Assembly: GCA_016866375.1 (NCBI GenBank)
Contig: VGMK01000047.1
Span: 1 to 12,459 of the forward strand
Direction of reading: 5' to 3'
From: Bacteroidota bacterium
GTDB lineage: Bacteria; Bacteroidota; Bacteroidia; Flavobacteriales_D; Crocinitomicaceae
Length of the DNA stretch: 12,459 bases
The position numbers were made by a program, and so were the translations under genes. Shown in pieces: positions 6,357 to 12,459 of the stretch. Each line of letters opens with the position of its first letter. Position 1 is the first letter of the stretch. The notes beneath the pieces were generated by a model. It did no database searches. It was not told the origin of the DNA and saw only the letters and a list, made by a program, of their open reading frames with translations.

Positions 6357-7594
6357 GCAGGGAACAAGATGTTGTTTAGAATAAGTCTGTATCCAGGTGA
6401 GTTGGGGTGTAAATTAAGATCTGTAACAGGATCACCAACGAAATGTTGATAATCCTCTGGATCGTGTCCACCGTAGAAAGTCCATGTACCTTGCCCAAGT
6501 TCACCGTGTATGTATCGTGCTGTGCCTGCTGCTTTATTTTCTCCGAGAATAAGCACATTTGGTTTGATAAATTCTTTTCTAAAATCAGTAGTTTGACCCA
6601 TAAAGCCTTGCACTACATCTGTATGGCACTGGGTAAGCATGGTGGGAACAACATCCCATTTCGCAGAAAAGTCGAAAAGTATGAATTGATCAATATTTTC
6701 TGTTATTACCCCGGAATTCCGTAAATCTGTTGCGTCGATATCAGAATATTCATAAATCATTGGATCTTTTATGATATTGAAATCTTTGAATGCGAAGGTT
6801 TGATTAAAGTCTAATTTTTGTTGCGCTTTTGGATCTGAATGATCTCCGTCAAATACAGACTCGCAAATGTCAACGCCTTGTGCCGCGAGGGCAATATCGT
6901 AACTATCTGTTCCACTACACATGGTAAACAAAAATCCACCGCCCAAAACAAAGTTTTTCAGGCCTTGAGCAACTGCTAATTTCATTTGTGAAACTTTCGG
7001 AAAACCGAGCATCTTCGCATCTCGCTCTGCAACATCAATTTGTTCTTGATACCAAGCTTGATATCGCGAGGATGAGTAAAACTTTCCATATTGCCCGGTA
7101 AAATCCTCATGATGAAGGTGCAACCAATCGTATTTTGGTAAAACTCCCATAACAATAGCCGAGTCATAAATTTTATCGTACTTTATCTCTGCGTACTCCA
7201 AAACCAATGTTACGGCATCATCCCAAGGTTGTTTATTTGGTGGAGTATATACGGCAATTTTAGGTGCTTTTTCTAATTGCACAATTTCCATATTCACCTC
7301 AGGATTGCCTATTTGATTTCGAATAGTATTAACTTGCCCATCCGTTAAAATTTCGTAACTGACATTTCTTACGATTAATTCCTCTTCTATGGCACGTAGA
7401 TTTGGCATAAGAAATGATCCTCCGCGATAATTTAATAACCACTCAATAACTACCTGATTTTCGAGCGTCCAGTATGCAATTCCATATGCTTTTAAATGAT
7501 TTTTTTGAGATTGATCCATCGGTACAAGTATCTGTGTACACCAAGATTTTTGGCAGGTGAAAAATACGATAAAAATAATCAGGATAAGACGCAT
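6329..7594 (-). CDS. Secreted Bacteroidota protein with glutamine-amidotransferase-like motif (often named 'asparagine synthetase B')
   Basis: From ATG 7594 the protein has 421 residues. Residues 1-19 form a signal peptide (MRLILIIFIVFF core), so it is exported. The mature part has no lipobox. GGGFLFTMCSGTDSYD at 218-233 resembles the nucleophile elbow of class I amidotransferase-like / ThuA-like folds (Cys226), with conserved-looking HLHHEDFTG (159-167) and WTFYGGHDPEDYQHF (371-385) as possible active-site or metal-binding segments. The Lys-rich end (AAKKKKRKT) is, from memory, shared by Bacteroidota homologues. Homologues are often called asparagine synthetase B, but neither an N-terminal catalytic Cys2 nor an SGGxDS ATP motif is present, so that name is unsupported. 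A longer start at 7651 would overlap dnaB by 53 bases and bury the signal peptide, so 7594 is preferred. It follows the dnaB stop by four bases and is probably cotranscribed. Function unknown. Confidence 0.75.
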   Translation of the reverse strand: MRLILIIFIVFFTCQKSWCTQILVPMDQSQKNHLKAYGIAYWTLENQVVIEWLLNYRGGSFLMPNLRAIEEELIVRNVSYEILTDGQVNTIRNQIGNPEVNMEIVQLEKAPKIAVYTPPNKQPWDDAVTLVLEYAEIKYDKIYDSAIVMGVLPKYDWLHLHHEDFTGQYGKFYSSSRYQAWYQEQIDVAERDAKMLGFPKVSQMKLAVAQGLKNFVLGGGFLFTMCSGTDSYDIALAAQGVDICESVFDGDHSDPKAQQKLDFNQTFAFKDFNIIKDPMIYEYSDIDATDLRNSGVITENIDQFILFDFSAKWDVVPTMLTQCHTDVVQGFMGQTTDFRKEFIKPNVLILGENKAAGTARYIHGELGQGTWTFYGGHDPEDYQHFVGDPVTDLNLHPNSPGYRLILNNILFPAAKKKKRKT

Positions 7595-7598
7595 TTGA

Positions 7599-9152
7599 CT
7601 AAAAAGGAGTTTCCTCGTTATCGACTTTACCAAAATCCTCGCCAATATCATCCTTTACATCCATTTTGCTCTTTACAATATAGGTCATTTGTTCATTATC
7701 AAAACCTTCATTAACTTTGAGAGGCGCAGGTACATCCAGTTCGGGCACTTCATTTAAATTTTCAAAGCGCGCATATTCCGGTACAAATCTCAGTCTAACT
7801 CTGTCAAGAGCACCATTTCTGTGTTTAGAAATAATTATTTCAGCCATACCATAATTGGCATTTCCATCATCATCTTTGATTATGCCGTAATATTCAGGGC
7901 GATAAATAAACGAAACAATATCTGCATCTTGTTCAATAGCACCTGACTCCCGTAAGTCAGACAGTTGTGGGCGTTTATCTCCTCCTCTTTGTTCTACAGA
8001 TCGACTCAATTGCGCTAGGGCAATGATGGGGACGTTTAATTCCTTTGCAATTTCTTTAATTGATCGCGAAATGGTAGAAATTTCCTGTTCTCTGTTACCT
8101 CCACCTTTTCCATCTTTAGCGGACATTAACTGCAGATAATCAATTATTATGAGGTTGATGTTATGTTGTGCTTTTAGCCTCCTGCATTTTGCTCTGAAAT
8201 CAAAAATACTGATACCCGGTGTATCGTCAATAAAAATTGGTGCAGTTGCCAACTTATTAATTCGGGAATGTAATTGTTGAAACTCGTAGTCTTTTAAATC
8301 TCCCTTCCTCAACTTTTCAGCACTGAGTCTGGACTCACTTGCGATTAGCCGTTTCACAAGTTGTACTGAGGACATCTCTAACGAAAAGATAGCAACTCCC
8401 ATTCCATAGTCAACTGCGGTATTACGAGCCATTGACAAAACAAACGCAGTTTTTCCCATTCCCGGACGAGCAGCCAAAACTACCATATCTGAACGTTGCC
8501 AACCCGAAGTAATTTTGTCGAGTTCATAAAATCCTGTTGGAACTCCTGAAATACCATCGCTATTTTGAGCTGCTTTTTCAATTTCTTGAATTGCTTCGCG
8601 CACAACGTTCTGCATCGAAGCAACTTGTTTGCTCATATTGTTCTCTGCGATTTGAAATAAACCCGATTCAGCACTATTTAATAAGTCAAATACATCTTGG
8701 GTTTCATCAAATGCATCCCGAATAATTTCGCTACTGACGCGAATTAATTCCCGTTTAATATACTTTTCAGCAATTATTCTCGCGTGGAATTGTATGTGTG
8801 CTGAGGAAGCAACGCGATGTGTTAAGGAAGATATATAGGTTGCCCCACCAGCAGCTTCTAATTCACCGTTCTTTTGGAGGCGTGCAGTCACCGTTACTAA
8901 ATCAATGGGGCTTGTGGCAGCAAATAACTCTCGAATGGCCTTGTATATGTATTGGTGTTTTGGGTCGTAAAAACTGTTGTAATGAAGAACATCTATTGTG
9001 TCGTTCACCGCATTTTTTTCTAACATCATCGCACCGAGAACAACTTGCTCAATATCGATTGCCTGAGGTGGTATCTTACCAAGGTCTCCGGTTAGAACGG
9101 AGGGCGATTTAATTCTCGAAATTGGTTTACGGCTGTAATCTTGATTATCCAT
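7599..9152 (-). CDS. dnaB: Replicative DNA helicase DnaB
   Basis: DnaB is the hexameric 5'-3' helicase that unwinds DNA at the replication fork. In the 517-residue protein, the N-terminal helical domain spans about 30-135 (PPQAIDIEQVVLGAMM is its usual opening), a linker helix about 150-195, and the RecA-like motor about 200-465. ARPGMGKT at 228-235 is Walker A, SLEMS at 257-261 motif H1a, LIIIDYLQLM at 334-343 Walker B (Asp338), ALAQLSR at 378-384 the H3 Gln, and SKHRNG at 442-447 carries the arginine finger (Arg445). All motifs are present and no intein interrupts them. The C-terminal tail (about 466-517) is acidic and probably flexible. ATG 9152 is the only reasonable start. A perfect TATATTTG box ends four bases before it, suggesting an almost leaderless mRNA. 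The amidotransferase-like gene follows. Confidence 0.97.
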   Translation of the reverse strand: MDNQDYSRKPISRIKSPSVLTGDLGKIPPQAIDIEQVVLGAMMLEKNAVNDTIDVLHYNSFYDPKHQYIYKAIRELFAATSPIDLVTVTARLQKNGELEAAGGATYISSLTHRVASSAHIQFHARIIAEKYIKRELIRVSSEIIRDAFDETQDVFDLLNSAESGLFQIAENNMSKQVASMQNVVREAIQEIEKAAQNSDGISGVPTGFYELDKITSGWQRSDMVVLAARPGMGKTAFVLSMARNTAVDYGMGVAIFSLEMSSVQLVKRLIASESRLSAEKLRKGDLKDYEFQQLHSRINKLATAPIFIDDTPGISIFDFRAKCRRLKAQHNINLIIIDYLQLMSAKDGKGGGNREQEISTISRSIKEIAKELNVPIIALAQLSRSVEQRGGDKRPQLSDLRESGAIEQDADIVSFIYRPEYYGIIKDDDGNANYGMAEIIISKHRNGALDRVRLRFVPEYARFENLNEVPELDVPAPLKVNEGFDNEQMTYIVKSKMDVKDDIGEDFGKVDNEETPF

Positions 9153-9156
9153 TAAA

Positions 9157-9187
9157 CAAATATACGGATTGAATTTTCGTTTGGAAA
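9157..9187 (-). promoter_or_regulatory. dnaB promoter, almost touching the start codon
   Basis: On the minus strand TTTC (9187-9184), a 19-base spacer and TATATTTG (9164-9157) fit the Bacteroidota consensus with a perfect -7 box. The box ends four bases before the ATG at 9152, so transcription would start at or within a few bases of the start codon. Confidence 0.55.
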
Positions 9188-9231
9188 TTTTAAATGCGCA
9201 ATGTTTATAAAAAGATGTTAAATGACTTTTT

Positions 9232-9244
9232 TAACAAGTTGTTA
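9232..9244. repeat. Perfect palindrome TAACAA-G-TTGTTA between nth and dnaB
   Basis: Two 6-base arms with a one-base centre lie directly after the nth stop and about 45 bases upstream of the dnaB -33 box. No T run follows on the minus strand, so it does not look like an nth terminator. It could be a protein-binding site. Confidence 0.3.
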
Positions 9245-9250
9245 GTATCT

Positions 9251-9910
9251 CTATATTTTTAATTCGAGCAATGCTTTTTTTGTACCAATTTTCACTGTAA
9301 TGAAGTCAATTTCGCGTTTTGGTGATCTGGCAGGGGAGTGGGATCGCCCGTAAAAAATTAGCTGTAGGTGTAATTTATTCCAGGTCTCCTTTGGAAAAAG
9401 TCTTTTTGCGTCGGCTTCTGTTTGTTCTACATTTTTACCACTAGTCAATCCCCACCTTGTTAGTAAGCGATGAATGTGCGTATCAACAGGGAATGCGGGG
9501 ACCCCAAATGCCTGAGACATAACGACTGATGCCGTTTTGTGTCCTACTCCTGGCAGATCCTCAAGCGATTCGAATGATGGAGGAACCTCTCCCTTGTGTT
9601 TAGTGAGTAAAATTTGAGATAAATGCCATATTGCACTGGATTTTTTTGGTGAAAGTCCACAAGGTTTAATTATTTCGCGAATTTCACTTATGGATAGTTT
9701 GACCATCTGTTGCGGGGTGGAAGCTCTTTTAAATAAAAAAGGGGTGATTTGATTAACTCTTTCGTCGGTACATTGAGCACTTAATAGAACCGCAATTAGC
9801 AAAGTGTAAGCATCGACATGGTTAAGTGGCACTGGAGTTTCCGGATACAACGCGTTCAGTGTATTAAGGATGTACTTTGCTTTTTCTTTTTTTGTCATAT
9901 TTTTATACAT
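9251..9910 (-). CDS. nth: Endonuclease III (Nth), lacking the iron-sulfur cluster cysteines
   Basis: Nth is the DNA glycosylase / AP lyase that removes oxidised pyrimidines in base excision repair. In the 219-residue protein, LLIAVLLSAQCTDERVN (37-53) is the usual N-terminal helix region, LEDLPGVGHKTASVV at 116-130 the helix-hairpin-helix with catalytic Lys125, and FPVDTHIHRL at 140-149 contains catalytic Asp143. E. coli Nth ends with four cysteines (187, 194, 197, 203) holding a 4Fe-4S cluster. Here the region after YGRSHSPARS (187-196) has no cysteine at all; the only two in the protein are Cys47 and Cys84. Catalysis should be intact. The first ATG (9910) overlaps the J-domain gene's stop by eight bases; an ATG at 9898, just after that stop, is an equally possible start. 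Last gene of the dnaX operon. Confidence 0.93.
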   Translation of the reverse strand: MYKNMTKKEKAKYILNTLNALYPETPVPLNHVDAYTLLIAVLLSAQCTDERVNQITPFLFKRASTPQQMVKLSISEIREIIKPCGLSPKKSSAIWHLSQILLTKHKGEVPPSFESLEDLPGVGHKTASVVMSQAFGVPAFPVDTHIHRLLTRWGLTSGKNVEQTEADAKRLFPKETWNKLHLQLIFYGRSHSPARSPKREIDFITVKIGTKKALLELKI

Positions 9911-10769
9911 TTCCCAGTGTAATAATATGTATTAATCTATTTTCTGTTATCAAAAAATAAAGTATCAATCCACCAACTAAAAAAATGGTCAAGTAATGAC
10001 CCATGATGAAAAAAGCATCATTTTTTTTGTAAAAAAGACAGAGAAGCGGTAACAATAAAATGGCTTGAACAACTAATTGACCCCAATAAAGATTTAAATG
10101 CACTGGAATATGATGTATTCTAAAACCTCTGCTTACTGAAACCTCTAAGGGGTGATGAAGAATGGGGGTAACTTCAATTTTTATGAACGGATTGTCGTCA
10201 AAGTGCGCATTGTTAAATTTATTAAGCCAAAGCGTTCGGTTATTTTTAGTTTCTATAACACTTACGGGGTGGTTATCCAAACTGTTATATTTTTCTTTTG
10301 AATAACTTTCCACCCGATCTTCCTCCATTTTTTTTGGCAAAAAATAATCGAGTATGAATATGCTATTAATAAGACATGATAGGATTACTACTCCTAAAAA
10401 CAATTTTCTATTCCAGCCAGTTTTTAATCTAATGTACCAATTTTCCAATTCCTGTTCCTGTTTTTTCTTTCTTTCCTGATAAACTTTCCGCGCCCTATTT
10501 CGGTAGGCTGTCCAAGCGTCCTCGTCTACTTTTTCCCTTGAGAAGTTTTCATCACCATGTTCAGACTCAAGCCTATTGTCCTTTCTTTTTACTTGTTGAA
10601 GCAAATACGTATAAGCCTCCTGTATTTCTTGAAATTTTTCAACAGATTTTGACGACTTGCTTTTATCTGGGTGGTTAATTTTTGCGAGTTTTTTATATGC
10701 TGCTTTTATTTCACCCTCACTCGCATCATGAGATAGTCCAAATAACTTATAAAATCGCTCTCCACTCAT
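9903..10769 (-). CDS. Membrane-anchored J-domain protein (DnaJ-like co-chaperone)
   Basis: Residues 4-60 of this 288-residue protein form a J domain: FYKLFGLSHDASEGEIKAAY, then HPD at 33-35 within INHPDKS, then FQEIQEAYTYLL. The HPD motif is what stimulates DnaK ATPase. A Lys/Arg/Glu-rich helical stretch (about 80-115) follows, then hydrophobic segments at about 122-143, 230-247 and 252-275. The Gly/Phe region, zinc fingers and substrate-binding domains of DnaJ are absent, so this is a class III J protein that probably recruits DnaK to the inner membrane. Between the first and second helices lies an about 85-residue loop of unknown role, probably periplasmic if the J domain is cytoplasmic. 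The start overlaps the end of menE by 23 bases; no later Met precedes the J domain, so the start is firm. nth overlaps or follows directly. Client unknown. Confidence 0.87.
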   Translation of the reverse strand: MSGERFYKLFGLSHDASEGEIKAAYKKLAKINHPDKSKSSKSVEKFQEIQEAYTYLLQQVKRKDNRLESEHGDENFSREKVDEDAWTAYRNRARKVYQERKKKQEQELENWYIRLKTGWNRKLFLGVVILSCLINSIFILDYFLPKKMEEDRVESYSKEKYNSLDNHPVSVIETKNNRTLWLNKFNNAHFDDNPFIKIEVTPILHHPLEVSVSRGFRIHHIPVHLNLYWGQLVVQAILLLPLLCLFYKKNDAFFIMGHYLTIFLVGGLILYFLITENRLIHIITLGNV

Positions 10770-11754
10770 TTTCTTTAGACGCTAATTTCATTTTTATTCG
10801 ATCTATTTTCTCATTTGGTAGGTAAAAAAAAGAATCGATACACTGATACTGTTTGGGAATTTCATAGGATGTGAGAAACGAAAAATTACCTTTATTCAAA
10901 TCAAGAGGATCTTTTCTTAGTACCAGCATCGCTAATTTTTCTCCCAATGCCTGGTCGGGAAGTCCAAAAATAAGCGTTTTTAGGCCCAGATTTTCATGAA
11001 TACTTTCCTCAATTTCAATGGGGTGAAGTTTGACTCCACCGGAATTGATTACAAAGTCTTGCCTACCTTTCCAAAAAAAGTGGGTTTCGTCTATTAGTTG
11101 AACTTCATCTGTGGTTGTGATTGGTTCTTCTTGTAATTCGGGATAATGCACCATCAATCGCTCATCCATAGTACTAAATTTTATGCCATCTAATCCCGTG
11201 TAAGGTGATAATGGACTTGTAATTTTTCTCACTGCTACATGAGAAAGGGTTTCTGTCATCCCAAATGATTGAAAGCAATTCAACTCAAGTGTAACTATTT
11301 TTTTTGTCAGTGCAGTTGAAATGTCTGCACCTCCAATCAGTATTTTTGTTTTTCGAAGTGAATCATTATTTTTTTCTATGAGGTAATGGAGTTGAATTGG
11401 CACTACAGAAATAAAATCAATGCGTCTCTCTGTTGGAAATTCAATTTCCCTTTTCACCGGTCCACAAATTAGCGTTGCTCCACATAAATAAGCTCTTACA
11501 ATTAACATTTTTGCTGCAACCGTTTTGATATCCAAGCATAAATAGAAGGTATGAAATTCGTCTAGCTCAAAATAGGTGATTGATTTTTTTGCCGAAACAT
11601 TCAATTGTTCTTTGGAAAATATTAATGGTTTTGGCTTACCGGTTGTTCCAGATGTTAAAAAAGAAAATGTTGCTGTATTTCCGCTGTACTCCCGAATGAA
11701 TGAAGAAATTTCAATTTCTTGTGAACCAGGTAAATAAATAAGCTCCTTGAACAT
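10747..11754 (-). CDS. menE: o-Succinylbenzoate--CoA ligase-like AMP-binding enzyme (MenE), short Bacteroidota form
   Basis: MenE activates o-succinylbenzoate with ATP and CoA in menaquinone synthesis. From ATG 11754 the protein has 335 residues. Numbered from that ATG, LTSGTTGKPK (33-42) is the AMP-binding P-loop motif A3, QSFGMTETLSH (162-172) motif A5, GRQDFVINSGGVKLHPIEIE (230-249) motif A8 with the hinge, and NEKIDRIK (314-321) holds the likely catalytic Lys316 of motif A10, where the usual Gly is Glu. The protein is much shorter than generic acyl-CoA synthetases (about 500) because most of the N-terminal subdomain is missing, as in other Bacteroidota MenE. ATG 11754 starts one base after the tau stop; an in-frame TTG at 11766 would overlap dnaX by 11 bases and is less likely. 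No other men gene is in view, so the exact substrate is inferred. Confidence 0.8.
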   Translation of the reverse strand: MFKELIYLPGSQEIEISSFIREYSGNTATFSFLTSGTTGKPKPLIFSKEQLNVSAKKSITYFELDEFHTFYLCLDIKTVAAKMLIVRAYLCGATLICGPVKREIEFPTERRIDFISVVPIQLHYLIEKNNDSLRKTKILIGGADISTALTKKIVTLELNCFQSFGMTETLSHVAVRKITSPLSPYTGLDGIKFSTMDERLMVHYPELQEEPITTTDEVQLIDETHFFWKGRQDFVINSGGVKLHPIEIEESIHENLGLKTLIFGLPDQALGEKLAMLVLRKDPLDLNKGNFSFLTSYEIPKQYQCIDSFFYLPNEKIDRIKMKLASKENEWRAIL

Positions 11755-11755
11755 T

Positions 11756-12376
11756 TTAGTAGTCAATATCCAAGTTAAATAACGATTTGAGGACGTGAAG
11801 GTTTGGATTTTTTCTTGCCATTGCAGAAAATTTATCCTTTCCAGTTAAATACTTCACTTCCTCATTGGGATTATCGCTTATTTGAAGTTTTACTTCCAAA
11901 GAAAAGTTATTTACTTTTTCACGTAAGAAGGAGATAAAGTCGGTAAGTAAAGGTTGAATGTAGTCAATTTGAACTTGATTGTCAACAACCAATACGTATT
12001 GTTCATCACTCAAAACCAGCGGATCTCTCTTTATCAAAGCTTGATAGAAAGTTTCCATACCGTTGTCTTTGAGTTGATAGGCAAATTGCCTCCAGTACAT
12101 TTTGAATTGATCGATTTGAATAAAATCTCGAGCTGACTCCTTTTCTGGAACCAATTCCTCCTGCTGTTTGTGCTCCTCGAGTACTTTCTTTATCGATATG
12201 TGTTTTTGTGGCGGACTAACATATGGAGCGGTTCGTATTTTTTGCTCTATAACAGGAGAAGGTTTTACTTCCTGTTTCACAGAGGAATCCATTGGTTTTT
12301 TTACGGAGTTTGATTTACGAAGTGAATCTACTGGTGACGGTAAAATATCAATTTGGGCGGTTAGGCATTTTTTTTT
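11756..12376 (-). CDS. dnaX: DnaX tau-specific C-terminal region, in the -1 frame behind an A10 run
   Basis: This frame continues directly from the A10 run (first codons AAA AAA AAA TGC CTA) for 206 residues to TAA 11758-11756. It starts with a polar, Pro/Lys-rich linker (about 70 residues, including APYVSPPQKHISIKK) and then a folded domain: FKMYWRQFAYQLKDNGMETF, YVLVVDNQVQIDYI, and a C-terminal end KFSAMARKNPNLHVLKSLFN. This matches the C-terminal region of Bacteroidota DNA polymerase III tau, which links the clamp loader to the polymerase and DnaB. The only ATG for a separate protein is at 12292, inside the linker and without a visible start signal, so translation by frame change from dnaX is more plausible. 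menE begins one base later. Confidence 0.82.
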   Translation of the reverse strand, partial: KKKCLTAQIDILPSPVDSLRKSNSVKKPMDSSVKQEVKPSPVIEQKIRTAPYVSPPQKHISIKKVLEEHKQQEELVPEKESARDFIQIDQFKMYWRQFAYQLKDNGMETFYQALIKRDPLVLSDEQYVLVVDNQVQIDYIQPLLTDFISFLREKVNNFSLEVKLQISDNPNEEVKYLTGKDKFSAMARKNPNLHVLKSLFNLDIDY

Positions 12377-12459
12377 TCGTGCTCTTGTTTTAACGAACAG
12401 AGCTGCATGAGCGATACTTCCAAGAGCAACCTTGTATTTTTTGAGGATCTGTATTGTAC
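12361..12459 (-). CDS. dnaX: DnaX (clamp loader gamma/tau), end of the gamma reading frame, cut by window edge
   Basis: Reading leftward from the window edge, the frame beginning at 12459 gives 32 residues starting VQYRSSKNTRLLLEVSLMQL and ending EHEKKNA before TAA (12363-12361). The YRSSxNxRLLxExxLMQL pattern is the last helix of DnaX domain III, the collar domain of the clamp loader (E. coli has RRMGVEMTLLRML at the same place). The ATPase part lies outside the window. This product would be the short gamma form, which loads the sliding clamp but lacks the polymerase-binding tail. The stop lies four bases past the A10 run, and the tau tail is open in the -1 frame. Confidence 0.82.
   Translation of the reverse strand, partial: VQYRSSKNTRLLLEVSLMQLCSLKQEHEKKNA
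12368..12377 (-). promoter_or_regulatory. A10 slippery site in dnaX (gamma/tau switch)
   Basis: Ten consecutive A on the coding strand, read in the gamma frame as GAA AAA AAA AAT GCC TAA. One extra A in the mRNA, or a -1 shift of the ribosome on A AAA AAA, gives GAA AAA AAA AAA TGC CTA and opens the tau frame. It is the longest single-base run I noticed in the window (others reach eight). No strong downstream stem-loop or upstream Shine-Dalgarno stimulator is visible, which favours transcriptional slippage as in Thermus dnaX. Confidence 0.72.

Noticed and set aside
6329..7594. Asparagine synthetase function
   Set aside because: There is no N-terminal nucleophilic Cys2 and no SGGxDS pyrophosphate motif, and the protein is exported. 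The name comes from habit in databases, not from the sequence.
7595..7651. Longer start of the amidotransferase-like protein inside dnaB
   Set aside because: It would overlap dnaB by 53 bases and place 19 residues in front of a clear signal peptide.
11755..11766. TTG start for menE at 11766
   Set aside because: ATG 11754 is in frame, one base after the upstream stop, and gives the family-like start MFKELIYL; the TTG only adds residues overlapping dnaX.
11756..12292. An independent 178-residue gene starting at ATG 12292
   Set aside because: Its frame stays open upstream to the A10 run and on to the window edge, its C-terminal part is the DnaX tau tail, and the ATG lies in a Pro/Lys-rich linker without a start signal. 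It is better read as part of dnaX.
1..12459. Mobile elements, CRISPR arrays, tRNA or rRNA genes, defence systems
   Set aside because: No transposase or integrase, no regularly spaced repeats, no cloverleaf-like or rRNA segments, and all genes are housekeeping or phylum-typical families with similar base composition.

Overview
The window looks like a chromosomal housekeeping segment of a Bacteroidota bacterium, most likely a marine or freshwater Flavobacteriales (the family-level placement is inference). The reasons are the AT-rich sequence, several promoter-like sites of the Bacteroidota type (TAnnTTTG with an upstream TTTG-like box), the near absence of Shine-Dalgarno sequences before starts, and protein families typical of this phylum: DUF4199, a Rho with an acidic insertion, the 'asparagine synthetase B'-named secreted protein, a short MenE, and an Nth without an iron-sulfur cluster. 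No phage, transposon, CRISPR, rRNA or tRNA was seen, and no gene-free stretch exceeds about 115 bases.

Left part (1-4020): a leftward, truncated FAD-dependent oxidoreductase is divergent from a rightward exported coiled-coil protein of unknown role. Their 77-base shared upstream region holds overlapping promoter candidates and an inverted repeat. A rightward Mur-ligase family gene (mpl-like, cell wall recycling) follows.

Middle part (4094-9152, all leftward): rho is followed after one base by a DUF4199 membrane protein. dnaB (replicative helicase) is followed after four bases by a secreted protein with a glutamine-amidotransferase-like motif. The rho leader is strongly C-rich and G-poor, as expected for a Rho-dependent autoregulatory site.

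Right part (9251-12459, leftward): a tightly packed operon dnaX - menE - membrane J-domain protein - nth, in which each junction overlaps or is nearly touching. It mixes replication (clamp loader), menaquinone synthesis, a DnaK co-chaperone and base excision repair.

The best finding is at the right edge. The dnaX frame entering from the window edge ends at TAA immediately after a run of ten A, while the tau C-terminal domain lies in the -1 frame directly behind that run. This is the layout expected for programmed gamma/tau production by transcriptional slippage or -1 ribosomal frameshifting. Gene finders would wrongly split it into a short DnaX and a 178-residue orphan.
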